A stretch of 64,000 nucleotides of DNA from Deltaproteobacteria bacterium GWB2_55_19 (GCA_001797465.1 MGPQ01000010.1:358652-422651), one strand, 5' to 3'. Numbered from the stretch's first letter, positions 9,276 to 17,350 are shown. The notes: generated by a model not told the origin, from the sequence alone. Made by a program: numbers and translations.

Positions 9276-9310
9276 TACGCGGGTTCAGGTTTGCAACCTG
9301 AACCCGCGTA
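9276..9310. repeat. 30-bp palindrome copy (family P)
   Basis: A copy of the recurring palindrome built from GCGGGTTCAGGTTTGC and its complement, here extended by TAC/GTA flanks and lacking one central base pair. Six other copies occur in the window. Confidence 0.8.
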
Positions 9311-9325
9311 AGACACAGCGTTGAT

Positions 9326-9450
9326 ATACGGAGCGTCAGAACAAAGCAGACCAAGGCGCGACAAAGGCGAGGAGGGAGGCGTACGCCGTTGTACGCCGCA
9401 GTGACGAGCCGAGGAGCAACGCAGGTATGCGAAGTTATGACGCTCCGTAC
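9326..9450. repeat. Palindromic intergenic element (family S)
   Basis: A 125-bp element with complementary ends (TACGGAGCGTCA and TGACGCTCCGTA) and an inner GGCGTACGCC-type hairpin. It is the inverted counterpart of 38246-38383, sharing CAAAGCAGACCAAGGCGCGA and GACGAGCCGAGGAGCAACGC. It abuts the stop codon of the radical SAM gene and may act as a terminator. Confidence 0.8.
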
Positions 9451-11148
9451 TTATAACCCCATCTTCTTCGCTATTATCTCAAGCTCTTTGGGCCTTCCCT
9501 CGGCTATGATCTTATCCCTCAACTCCTCGGGAGAGTGCTTGAACCTGCTCTCGACCTGTTTTCTGTAAAAAGTCCCGTTGTAGGCGCAGAACGGATAAAG
9601 GCGGCCCTTGGGGTCCGGGTAGTGGATGACGCACCTCATGACGCGCTCCACGCTGAAATTGTATCCGTCCATGAAGTGCATCCCGGCTATGAAGAAGTTC
9701 GAATGGAAACGGTCCTTTGACGCGGCGCCGCTCGACTGGGTCTTTCTCAAGCTCCTGTCCTGGTAGCCTTCGAGGCTTTTCAAAAACTTTTCGAAGGTCA
9801 GCCCCTTTGGGGCCTTCTCCTCGTTGAAGTGCTTTTTGAGTTTGTAGAGTATCTTTACCTTCGAGAGGAGGTCGAACCTCGACGGCTTCACTGTCCTGGA
9901 GAGCTCGATCAAGTCCTTCAGGAACGGGAGCATGTCGAGGAATTCGCTTATGGGTTTTACGGAGCCGTCCTCGCCTATGTAGAAGTAGGTCCCCTGCGAG
10001 CAGTGCGGATGGAGCGAGAGGGTGAAGGCCGGCTTGCCGCTCAGGGACGCCGCGAGTTTCGATATCGCCGAGGTGACGCCTATGGGGAACCAGTCCCGCA
10101 TGACGTCTATGTAGCCGGTCTGATTCTCGATGTCGTGCGCGAGGTCGGCGAGCGTATATCTCCTCTCCAGCCTGTGGCTCTGGCTGAACCTGCCGACGAA
10201 TGAGACAGGCTGAAAGGCGATGCCGCTTATGACGTCGTTGTTTTTCGCCGCGAACCTTACGATGTCGCCGACCTGGTGGTCGTTGAAGCCCTTTACGAGG
10301 GTGGCTACGAGCACTATGCCTATCTTCAATTTCCTGCAGTTCTCGATGGCGGCCATCTTGACGTCGACCAGGGCCCTCGCGCGCGTCTTTTTGTAGACGT
10401 CGTCGGTAAGGCCGTCGAACTGGAGGTAGAGGTTGTCGACCCCGGCCTCTTGCGCGGCCTCGGCAAACGCAAACTCCGCCATCTTTATGCCGTTGGTGTT
10501 GACCTGGATGTAGTCGAACTCCTTCTGCCGGGCTCTCCTTACTATCTCGAGGAAGTCGGGCCTGACCGTCGGCTCCCCGCCTGAAAACTGGACGCGGTTG
10601 GCTCGGACAGGCTTCTGGCTGGCGAGCATGTCGAGCATCCGCATGACGTCCTCAAAGGACGGCTCGTAGAGGTAGCCTGAGGCGTTGGCGTTGGCGAAGC
10701 AGACTGGGCAGGTCATGTTGCACCTGTTGGTGAGGTCAATGATGGGCAGGGCGCTGTGGCTCATGTGCATGTTGCAGAGGCCGCACTGCTTGGGGCAGAC
10801 CGTCGCCTTTTTTATCGCCGGGTCTTCGATCCCCTTGCCGTCGCCGAACCAGAGCTCCTCGCACCTGTTGTAGAGGTTCACGTCGCCGTAGAAGATGTCC
10901 TTGAAGTCCCCGTGGTCCCTGCAGGTCTTGGATATCCAGACCTTGCCTCCGTCCTCGTAGAGAGTCGCCTTTATTATCTCCATGCACTCCGGGCAGATGG
11001 AGTCTATCTCCTTCGGGAGCCCGAACTTTATCGGTTCTATCCTGGTCCCTGAGTAGGTCTCTCCGGGCTGGTCGACGAGATACGGGAGGTCTCGGCCCGT
11101 ATCCGGCGTTGCCCCTGATTTGAAAAAACGCTGGAAGATCGATTCCAT
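9451..11148 (-). CDS. Multi-cluster radical SAM protein, tetraether lipid synthase (Tes/MJ0619)-like
   Basis: A 565-residue protein. From the ATG at 11148, which has GGAGG 7 nt upstream, the cysteine layout is: C52-x2-C55 and C76-x2-H79 (rubredoxin-like metal site), C118-x3-C122-x2-C125 (auxiliary cluster), then the radical SAM triad C143-x3-C147-x2-C150 within TNRCNMTCPVCFANA. The SAM-binding QFSGGEPTVRPD follows, with more Cys in the C-terminal third (HPHCSQG; PFCAYN). This order is that of the MJ0619/Tes family, which couples lipid tails into membrane-spanning tetraethers in archaea and has bacterial homologues of largely unknown product. In-frame codons to 11289 are rejected as N-terminal extension. 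No lipid gene neighbours are present. Substrate assignment is inference. Confidence 0.85.
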   Translation of the reverse strand: MESIFQRFFKSGATPDTGRDLPYLVDQPGETYSGTRIEPIKFGLPKEIDSICPECMEIIKATLYEDGGKVWISKTCRDHGDFKDIFYGDVNLYNRCEELWFGDGKGIEDPAIKKATVCPKQCGLCNMHMSHSALPIIDLTNRCNMTCPVCFANANASGYLYEPSFEDVMRMLDMLASQKPVRANRVQFSGGEPTVRPDFLEIVRRARQKEFDYIQVNTNGIKMAEFAFAEAAQEAGVDNLYLQFDGLTDDVYKKTRARALVDVKMAAIENCRKLKIGIVLVATLVKGFNDHQVGDIVRFAAKNNDVISGIAFQPVSFVGRFSQSHRLERRYTLADLAHDIENQTGYIDVMRDWFPIGVTSAISKLAASLSGKPAFTLSLHPHCSQGTYFYIGEDGSVKPISEFLDMLPFLKDLIELSRTVKPSRFDLLSKVKILYKLKKHFNEEKAPKGLTFEKFLKSLEGYQDRSLRKTQSSGAASKDRFHSNFFIAGMHFMDGYNFSVERVMRCVIHYPDPKGRLYPFCAYNGTFYRKQVESRFKHSPEELRDKIIAEGRPKELEIIAKKMGL

Positions 11149-11673
11149 GAGGAAGCCTCCTTCACATTTTTCGACCGGGATTGAGAGAGGACGAGCCTGT
11201 CCCGGGTGGAAGGGCGCGTTTCTCTGCGTCTTATTGTCGGTGCGTGGAGCGAGCATGGAGAAAGAAAACAGGTTGAGACGGGGCGGCAAGCCCCTGCCGA
11301 CAAGGCGGCTGATGCGCGCAACAAGATTAAAACCTATATGTCAATTCAAGCACGCTTGAAAGAAGATAAGTTTTTAAAATTGTCAAGGCCGAAAGAGGTG
11401 ATGTTCTGATTTTATAGAATTTTTTTTAGTATTTCAAAGGTTTTTTTAAGCCGTCTTGAAGACCTGCCGTAGACGGCCCTCTTTTTACTCGCGTCCTCTC
11501 TAAGTCCGTGCTTGAAAGCATTGGTTTATTAGGGCTTTCTTAAGCTTTGGGCCTTAATGCCCGATATGAATGGCATGGCAAGGGGGCAGTGTGCCTTGAG
11601 TTATTGTATTGACAGCGTTTCCCGGAATTGTATAGATTGTTTCCGCGTCAGGCAGAATCGAAGGCAGGTCAAG
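11149..11673. other. Intergenic region between divergent radical SAM and diguanylate cyclase genes
   Basis: About 525 bp that must hold the promoters of both divergent genes. It is AT-rich around 11330-11460. On the minus strand, two TTGACA-like hexamers (near 11340 and 11380) could be -35 boxes, but no clear -10 box at the right spacing is seen. An open frame from 11557 feeds into the cyclase; it was not taken as the start. No RNA gene or repeat is recognised. Confidence 0.4.
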
Positions 11674-12927
11674 GTGTCCCTGAAACATAAGAAGATAGCC
11701 CATCCTTTTTTGCTTGTCCTCATCACAGCCGCCTCCATCTTCATCGCCGAGGCGTTGGTGATGATGGCCCTGCCTTTCATAAGGGGGATATCCCCGGTAT
11801 ACGAAGGCACAATAGACGCGCTCCTCCTTACCATGCTCGTATTCCCTGTGCTCTATCTCTTTCTCTTTCGCCCGATGATAAGCGTCATAAGGAGCCTTAG
11901 CGAGGCGGAAGACGAGCTCCAGCAGGCGAACGAGGAACTTGAGGCGCGCGTGGCGATAAGGACCTCCGAGCTCGCGTGGGCTAACGATTCCCTGAAAAAA
12001 GAGATGGAAGAGAGGGTGAAGATAGAGGGGGACCTGCGCGATTCGGAGAAGAGGTACAGGTGCCTCTGGGAGGACATGAACGACGCGGCCTTCCTCGCCG
12101 ACGCCGAGACCGGCAGGATAACGGACGCCAACAGGAGCGCCGAAGCGCTCCTCATGAGGACGCGCGAAGAAATAATCGGCATGCACCAGAGCGGCCTCCA
12201 CCCCGAAGGCAAGTCCATGGAGTACAGGAGGGTCTTCCGGGAGTATAAAGAGATCCCGCGGGGGAATATCGATGACATGGAGGTCGTAAGGAAGGACGGC
12301 AGGGTCGTGCCGGTGACCATAAGCTCCGCCCCGGTGACGATAGCCGGCAGGCAGTTCCTCATCGGCCTTTTCAGGGACATGACCGAGCGCAAGAGGCTCG
12401 AGGAGGAGCTCCGTAGGTCCGCCATGACCGACAGGCTCACCGGCGCATTCAACAGGCTTAAGTTCGACGAGGTAATGACGATCGAGCTGAACAGGGCCAG
12501 GAGGTACAGGAGGCCCCTTTCGCTCTCCATCTTCGACATAGACGACTTCAAGAGGGTAAACGACACCTTTGGCCACGCCGTAGGAGACAACGTTCTTGTA
12601 GAGCTTACGAAGATAGTCAAAAGCATGGTCAGGGAGTCGAGCTACCTCTTCCGCTGGGGCGGCGAGGAGTTCGTGATACTCCTGCCAGAGGTCGGCCTTG
12701 ACGGGGCCACCGTTCAGGCCGAGCGGATAAGGAAGGAGATAGAGGTACATGACTTTGAAGGGATAGGGCGCGTGACCGTGAGTTTCGGCATAGCCGTGTT
12801 CAGGCACGACGACACCGACGATTCCCTTGTGAAAAGGGCCGACGAGGCGCTCTACAGGGCCAAAGAGATGGGGAAGAACAGGGTGGAGGGGGAGGCGCTC
12901 AAGAAGGCCATGCCCGAGGGGGCGTAG
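11674..12927 (+). CDS. Membrane PAS-GGDEF diguanylate cyclase
   Basis: A 417-residue protein from the GTG at 11674. Two membrane helices (about 7-29 and 49-67) are followed by a coiled coil (about 70-120, EAEDELQQANEELEARVAIR), a PAS domain (about 126-245) and a GGDEF domain (about 250-410) with the active-site GGEEF at 329-333. The usual inhibitory RxxD site is not present (RESS in that position), so product inhibition may be absent. It makes c-di-GMP from two GTP. The ORF extends in frame to an ATG at 11557 (456 residues), but that ATG has no ribosome-binding site and its extra 39 residues look non-coding; GTG has AAGGCAGG upstream. The PAS domain closely resembles the second PAS of the kinase at 43051. 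Confidence 0.88.
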   Translation: MSLKHKKIAHPFLLVLITAASIFIAEALVMMALPFIRGISPVYEGTIDALLLTMLVFPVLYLFLFRPMISVIRSLSEAEDELQQANEELEARVAIRTSELAWANDSLKKEMEERVKIEGDLRDSEKRYRCLWEDMNDAAFLADAETGRITDANRSAEALLMRTREEIIGMHQSGLHPEGKSMEYRRVFREYKEIPRGNIDDMEVVRKDGRVVPVTISSAPVTIAGRQFLIGLFRDMTERKRLEEELRRSAMTDRLTGAFNRLKFDEVMTIELNRARRYRRPLSLSIFDIDDFKRVNDTFGHAVGDNVLVELTKIVKSMVRESSYLFRWGGEEFVILLPEVGLDGATVQAERIRKEIEVHDFEGIGRVTVSFGIAVFRHDDTDDSLVKRADEALYRAKEMGKNRVEGEALKKAMPEGA

Positions 12928-12936
12928 GGACTGTAT

Positions 12937-14172
12937 CTACACGGCCGTTGCTTCTCCGGCGCAATAACCGGTACTCCAGCAAACCTGCAAATTATACCCG
13001 CCGGTAGGACCGTCGAGGTCCAGGACCTCGCCCGCGAAATACAGGTTATCGATCAGCTTTGACCTCATGGTCTTCGAGTCGACTTCGCTTAGTTCTATGC
13101 CGCCCGCCGTAATGACAGCCTTTTCAAAACCCGGAAGCCCGGCCACATGGACCCCGAATTCCTTCATAAGGCGCACCAGCGTCTTTCTTTCTTCCTTTGT
13201 GACGCAATGGGCTTTTTTCTCGGGATCGATGCCTGCGATCTTTGTGATGACAGGGACGAGTTTCTGCGGCAAAAGCATGTCAAGGCAGTTTTTGATATGC
13301 TTATTTGGGCATTCCTCAAAATCCTTCCGGATCCTCGCGTCGAGTTCCGTAAAATCAAGGGCAGGCACAAGGTCGATCTTCAGCGCGACTTCCCCGGGAA
13401 GTTCCTTGCCGATCCTCTTGCTCATGTTGATGATCAACGGCCCGCTTATCCCTTTGGCCGTAAATATGGCGTCGCCGACGTTGGAATCGAACTTTTTATT
13501 GTCCTTATACGCGGCGATTCGGACGTCCCTCAAGCTCAACCCTTCAAGCTCTTTTACGAACGCGTCCTTTAGGATAACAGGCGTAAGCGACGGCGAGGGG
13601 CGTATGACTTTATGCCCCAGGGCCCTTGCCCAATCGAATCCGTCGCCGGTGGAGCCGGTTGCCGGATACGATTTGCCGCCGGTACATATGACGAACCTGT
13701 CGGCAAGGACCTCTTCGTCGGTAGAGAGCACGACCTTCTCGATCCTTTCGCCTGATCTCTCTATCGACCTTACTTCCGCGCTTGATCTTACTTCGACTTT
13801 TGATTTCTCCATGTAATCGATGAGGGCGTCCAGCACATCCTCCGCCCTGTCGCTTTCGGTTATGACCCTGTTGTTCTTCTCGACCTTTGTCTTTACGCCG
13901 CGGGATTCGAAAAAGCCTATGACCTCTTTGACCCCGAACCTTGAGAACGCGGAGATAAGAAACTTGCCGTTCCTGCCGAACTTTTCCGCCATCTCGCGCG
14001 GTGAGCCGGTCTTGTTGGTGATGTTGCACCGCCCGTGCCCGGTTATGAGAAGCTTGACCCCGAGCCTGTTGTTCTTTTCGAGCAGAAGCACGCGAGCGCC
14101 GCACTCGCCAGCCCTTCCGGCGGCGATCATCCCTGCCGGACCTCCGCCGATTATGACAACGTCGTATTTCAT
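12937..14172 (-). CDS. HI0933/YhiN-type FAD-dependent oxidoreductase
   Basis: A 411-residue flavoprotein. It starts with the dinucleotide-binding motif VVIIGGGPAGMIAAG followed by LLLEKNNRLGVKLLITG and the family signature GRCNITN. It ends with YFAGEVLDLDGPTGGYNLQ and a WSTGYCAG segment, as in the HI0933/YhiN (BaiN-like) family. Full length matches the family (about 390-420). The substrate is not established for most members; BaiN of gut clostridia acts on bile-acid intermediates, which should not be assumed here. It is cytosolic and convergent with the diguanylate cyclase, with a 9-nt gap. Confidence 0.9.
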   Translation of the reverse strand: MKYDVVIIGGGPAGMIAAGRAGECGARVLLLEKNNRLGVKLLITGHGRCNITNKTGSPREMAEKFGRNGKFLISAFSRFGVKEVIGFFESRGVKTKVEKNNRVITESDRAEDVLDALIDYMEKSKVEVRSSAEVRSIERSGERIEKVVLSTDEEVLADRFVICTGGKSYPATGSTGDGFDWARALGHKVIRPSPSLTPVILKDAFVKELEGLSLRDVRIAAYKDNKKFDSNVGDAIFTAKGISGPLIINMSKRIGKELPGEVALKIDLVPALDFTELDARIRKDFEECPNKHIKNCLDMLLPQKLVPVITKIAGIDPEKKAHCVTKEERKTLVRLMKEFGVHVAGLPGFEKAVITAGGIELSEVDSKTMRSKLIDNLYFAGEVLDLDGPTGGYNLQVCWSTGYCAGEATAV

Positions 14173-14222
14173 GGCGCTGTTATATCATAATATTCATATT
14201 GGGGGTAGATGGGCGGAAGAGG

Positions 14223-14252
14223 GTAGGTTGGGTTAGCGAAGCGTAACCCAAC
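14223..14252 (+). repeat. REP-like 30-bp palindrome (family R)
   Basis: Unit starting GTAGGTTGGGTTAGCG, followed by the near-complement AAGCGTAACCCAAC. About 45 bp including flanks also match the copy at 16494, so the two direct copies bracket the AT-rich segment 14253-16493. Confidence 0.9.
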
Positions 14253-14408
14253 GCAAACATAAGATATGTGATACCGCAAGTCACCGAAAAAGCGGCCTTG
14301 CTCAAGCGTTCGCCGATAGGTAGACTGGGCATATATGACAAAGGGACTGGGGCGCGCAGCGCGAAATAGTATTTGAGGAGAGCGTGGGGCTTGAATAAAA
14401 GCGGATTT

Positions 14409-14438
14409 GTTGGGTTACGCTACGCTAACCCAACCTAC
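14409..14438 (-). repeat. REP-like 30-bp palindrome (family R), inverted
   Basis: Inverted copy of the family R unit, lying 19 bp past the stop of the polytopic membrane protein gene at 14458 and forming a pair with 14223. Confidence 0.9.
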
Positions 14439-14457
14439 GAGACCACAAGACTCGTTA

Positions 14458-16017
14458 TCACCAGACCTTTCCCAGATTGAAGCAGTCAAGGGTTGAGTCA
14501 CCAGAAAAGCTTACGACAAAACAATTGCCCTGCGGTATTGAGCTGTATGAATGAAATCTCAGTCTGTCTTCGGCAGTACTATCGTCTCCGTTTTGGCTGA
14601 TCCTCAAAAGCTGTTTTGTGAGGATACGGCTCAGATTGTCTGAACGGTGAGTTTTAGCCCGCTCGTCAAAAAAGATTGCGGCGGGATTTGATACCCCATA
14701 TGTGAAAAGGTATCTAGAAAACGAGACCATGGGTTCCGCGTCAGAGTAGGTATGGCTATCAAAAATAACAGGGACTGCGGGGTTTTCCTTTAAAGCGGTG
14801 ATTACTCTGACCGCGTTTTGTGTGAACTGGCTCGTTTTTTTCAGATTGTCTACGGATGTGCCCTGAATAAAGATGAAGCCCTTTAATGCATAAATATGAA
14901 AGATGTAAGCTGCAAATCCCGTCAGGACGATCCCTCTTAGAACCCTGTTTGTCCCGATTATCTTAAAAGGGACGTAAAGCAGAAAGAACATTGAAAGGTT
15001 GTAAATGAAAATCCCAGGGAAATCGTACCTTGTATTTAAGGGTAGTTCCCCGTAATAAAAGAAAAACTGGGTAGTCCATACGGCAAAAAGTAATAGCTGT
15101 ATCAGCAGGAGGTTTTTATATTTTAAAGATGAAGAAGGTGAGAATCCCGGGCATTGGTTTTCAGGGGCGCGCTTGGACGCCGTGTACAAAATGGCGCTCA
15201 CGAAAAGCGGCACAAACGCATTTACATTCTGATACTCAAGTAATCTATAAAAGAAGCGATTCATAGGGTTTACTGAATTACCGTAAATATCAGCCCCTGT
15301 TTTGCTGAGCAAATAAACGATTATTCCGGTTATAGCAAATCCACTTAGAAAAATGAATAGGGCGCACGTGATTGGGACAGCAGAAAGTGTTTTATTTTTC
15401 CAGCCTTTAAAAACGAGTCCGGCAGTAACCGGAAGAAGAAAAAGAAAGTTTTCCTTTGAGCCGTAAGCCAGAAAAGCCCCTAAGGCCAGTAAAACCCACC
15501 AGACATTGCGTTTGCCGGTCCAGATTTTATAAAAGGCCAGAGAGTAAACGGCAAGGCCGAACATGGCATAAAGCTCTGCGGGGCCAAGTCGTGTCCATAT
15601 GTCCGCCCAGTAAGATTGTGTGAACAAGAACAAACATGTTATTCCGCTAAAGATGTGCCCGAGATATTTTGAGAGCAAATACCATGCTATGAAGATTGAA
15701 ATTGCGATCATGAATAATCTGAATGTATACCATCTTAGGGGCTGACCACCCCAAGCGACAGTCTCAAGTAGATGGGCTGTCCAATAAGCAGGGCGGTACC
15801 TGGACCTTCCCTCCTTGGCAAAACCCACTTCGGTCTGCAAAAGCTTGGAGGGGAATTCGGCAAGAGACATTTCATTATCTGCCCCGAGGTTGATTATTAT
15901 TTCATGATCGTCTATCAGACCCCATTTTGAAAAGAGATTGGGATAGAGCATGGCTAATGTGAATAAGACTGCAAATAGTAATTGAAGGATCACCACTAAT
16001 CGTAAGTTGCCTCGCAC
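14458..16017 (-). CDS. Polytopic membrane protein, possible GT-C-type glycosyltransferase
   Basis: A 519-residue protein with about ten hydrophobic segments. The first is LVVILQLLFAVLFTLAMLYP, and a loop with a conserved-looking acidic patch follows it (LIDDHEIIINLG). The acidic residue after the first helix and the late soluble C-terminal domain (about 395-519) resemble GT-C glycosyltransferases acting on lipid-linked sugars, but no family signature is certain. Base composition is clearly AT-richer than in neighbours, and AAA, TTT and ATT codons are common. It sits between two family R repeats, which suggests horizontal acquisition. It could also be an uncharacterised O-antigen-type membrane protein. 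Confidence 0.6.
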   Translation of the reverse strand: MRGNLRLVVILQLLFAVLFTLAMLYPNLFSKWGLIDDHEIIINLGADNEMSLAEFPSKLLQTEVGFAKEGRSRYRPAYWTAHLLETVAWGGQPLRWYTFRLFMIAISIFIAWYLLSKYLGHIFSGITCLFLFTQSYWADIWTRLGPAELYAMFGLAVYSLAFYKIWTGKRNVWWVLLALGAFLAYGSKENFLFLLPVTAGLVFKGWKNKTLSAVPITCALFIFLSGFAITGIIVYLLSKTGADIYGNSVNPMNRFFYRLLEYQNVNAFVPLFVSAILYTASKRAPENQCPGFSPSSSLKYKNLLLIQLLLFAVWTTQFFFYYGELPLNTRYDFPGIFIYNLSMFFLLYVPFKIIGTNRVLRGIVLTGFAAYIFHIYALKGFIFIQGTSVDNLKKTSQFTQNAVRVITALKENPAVPVIFDSHTYSDAEPMVSFSRYLFTYGVSNPAAIFFDERAKTHRSDNLSRILTKQLLRISQNGDDSTAEDRLRFHSYSSIPQGNCFVVSFSGDSTLDCFNLGKVW

Positions 16018-16273
16018 AAATATTCTCCATATTGTTTGTCTTGGGCGATTACATCACTTGCGGTGGCTGAAAGTCAAGGGAGAGTTAATGAATTTGTCAA
16101 TTGCGTTAAGGTAAAAGAATTAAGCCCGTATAGGCCAAATTTCAAATGTAATGCATATTTTTCAAGTGCTCCTAAACAACATGGGGTCAGCCGTGTAGGG
16201 TGCGCCGAGCGCACCATTGAAGATGATTTTTGCGGGTTGCGCCATCTCTGTTTTTTTATCCAGATAACTGCGC
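16018..16273. other. AT-rich gap with a small palindrome
   Basis: No credible gene is seen. At 16193-16218 there is a short palindromic repeat (AGGGTGCGCCGAGCGCACC), a form different from family R. Composition is like the adjacent accessory gene. Confidence 0.5.
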
Positions 16274-16492
16274 CTACCCGCTTGCACGCTTCTTGTCCGG
16301 GATTATATGGCAATGCCTGTCATCAACTTCATGCTCGATAGCGGATTGAACGAGCTTGTTTAAGGATATGCCCAATTGTTTTGCCTTTGTTATGGCTTTT
16401 CCATGCACCTCAGGGGAAACGCGTACGTTAAAACTCCCCTTATAAGATTTCCGGGGTGTCTTTTTAGCCTCTTTGCAAAGTTCGAGGTAGAG
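16274..16492 (-). pseudogene. hicB: hicB antitoxin remnant
   Basis: The translation carries the end of a HicB-family antitoxin: LYLELCKEA, then KSYKGSFNVRVSPEVHGKA and GISLNKLVQSAIEHEV, the ribbon-helix-helix part that binds its own promoter. The N-terminal RNase H-like half expected of HicB (about 60-70 residues) is missing. Immediately upstream in the reading frame lies the family R palindrome at 16494-16523, whose translation (ALGYASLTQPT) now forms the apparent N terminus. No hicA toxin is adjacent. This is a 5'-truncated remnant, cut exactly at the repeat. Confidence 0.75.
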
Positions 16493-16493
16493 G

Positions 16494-16523
16494 GTAGGTT
16501 GGGTTAGCGAAGCGTAACCCAAC
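16494..16523 (+). repeat. REP-like 30-bp palindrome (family R)
   Basis: Same unit and same flanks as 14223 (GAGG before, GCAAA after). It marks the truncated 5' end of the hicB remnant. Confidence 0.9.
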
Positions 16524-16591
16524 GCAAATATAAAATAATGCAATATGGCACCATCCAGGACTGGTGCGTTCGTTCAGTTTCCTCATGGTAC

Positions 16592-16624
16592 AAAAAAAGG
16601 GTTGGCGTATGCCAACCCTTTTTT
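16592..16624 (-). terminator. Hairpin terminator next to duplicated tmRNA end
   Basis: The stem AAGGGTTGGC and its complement GCCAACCCTT, with loop GTAT, is flanked by A-runs and T-runs. It has the same relation to the tmRNA-end copy at 16630-16650 as 16779-16823 has to the real tmRNA. Confidence 0.75.
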
Positions 16625-16629
16625 CTATA

Positions 16630-16650
16630 TGGTGGAGGCGGTGGGAATCG
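16630..16650 (-). repeat. Direct duplicate of the tmRNA 3' end (possible att site)
   Basis: These 21 bp are identical to 16828-16848, the last 21 nt of ssrA including CCA. After this point the sequence diverges, so no second tmRNA exists. tmRNA 3' ends are common integrase targets. Confidence 0.75.
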
Positions 16651-16778
16651 GGCTCCGCTCGGCGACTTCCTGTCTTCTCGCTCAGCCCCGGTCTTTTTCG
16701 CTTCCGGCGGCTTCCTGCCGCCTCTTCCTCGCCTTGCTCGGCGCTCAAAAGCCGTTCGATTCCAACACTTCAAGAATT

Positions 16779-16823
16779 TAAAAAAACACGGGGATGGCAA
16801 GGACACCATCCCCGTGTTTTTTT
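16779..16823 (-). terminator. ssrA terminator
   Basis: The stem AACACGGGGATGG / CCATCCCCGTGTT lies just past the tmRNA 3' end, with a U-run when read on the minus strand. It is probably the rho-independent terminator of ssrA. Confidence 0.85.
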
Positions 16824-16827
16824 AAAC

Positions 16828-17182
16828 TGGTGGAGGCGGTGGGAATCGAACCCACGTCCGGAAACGCTTATCCGGGGCATCTACATACTTAGCCTGTAAT
16901 TAGAGTCTCGCCCTCATGCCCATTACAGGCGGCAGGCAAGGAGGACCAGTCCGGTTGAGTATCGCTTTCAGGTCCTTCGGACAGAGCCCCGAAAGCTATC
17001 CCGCTAAGTGACGTCCGTCAAGCCCCGCAGGAGTAGGCAGGACAGACGCTGGCTGACTTTTAGGCAGCCAGGGCGTAGTTATAGTCGTTGTCGACTATTA
17101 GTTTCTGCCTTTTTTACGAGGCGGCAGGACCTCGGTATGCTTCCCTCGGCATCAGTTCGTCCCGTCGAAGCCGGTCGCCCCC
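16828..17182 (-). ncRNA. ssrA: tmRNA
   Basis: 355 nt, one piece. The 5' end GGGGGCGACCGGCTTCGACG and the 3' T-arm GGTTCGATTCCCACC plus acceptor CGCCTCC-A-CCA are typical; the seven acceptor pairs include one G-U. The tag frame is preceded by TAGTC and reads GAC AAC GAC TAT AAC TAC GCC CTG GCT GCC TAA (17060-17092), giving the degradation tag DNDYNYALAA. tmRNA with SmpB rescues stalled ribosomes. The resume codon is GAC (Asp) rather than the common GCA/GCG (Ala). CCA is encoded. The terminator lies at 16779-16823. Confidence 0.97.
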
Positions 17183-17311
17183 ATTCTTCATTTTATGATT
17201 ATGGAGTTATGTCAAAGAGCCACTTTACATATTATAACACAAAAGACAGAATCTTTAAAAGACGAATATTTTCACTTGCCTGACACCGATGGCTCAGCGT
17301 CATATCAAGTT

Positions 17312-17350
17312 CACCCTCCCCTTAATCCCCTCCCGTCGAGGGAGGGGAAG
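17312..17350. repeat. CCTCCCC/GGGGAGG short palindrome (family C)
   Basis: The form CACCCTCCCCTTAATCCCC followed by TCCCGTCGAGGGAGGGGAAG makes a GC-rich hairpin. Related copies are at 17629, 28964, 31117 and 42864. Confidence 0.75.

Noticed and set aside
11554..12807. 417-residue antisense frame over the diguanylate cyclase
   Set aside because: A shadow of the GGDEF gene; repetitive Tyr/Pro/His composition typical of antisense frames.
16464..16899. Several overlapping short frames around the tmRNA end
   Set aside because: They translate terminators, the REP-like palindrome and the tmRNA 3' end; none has a family motif.
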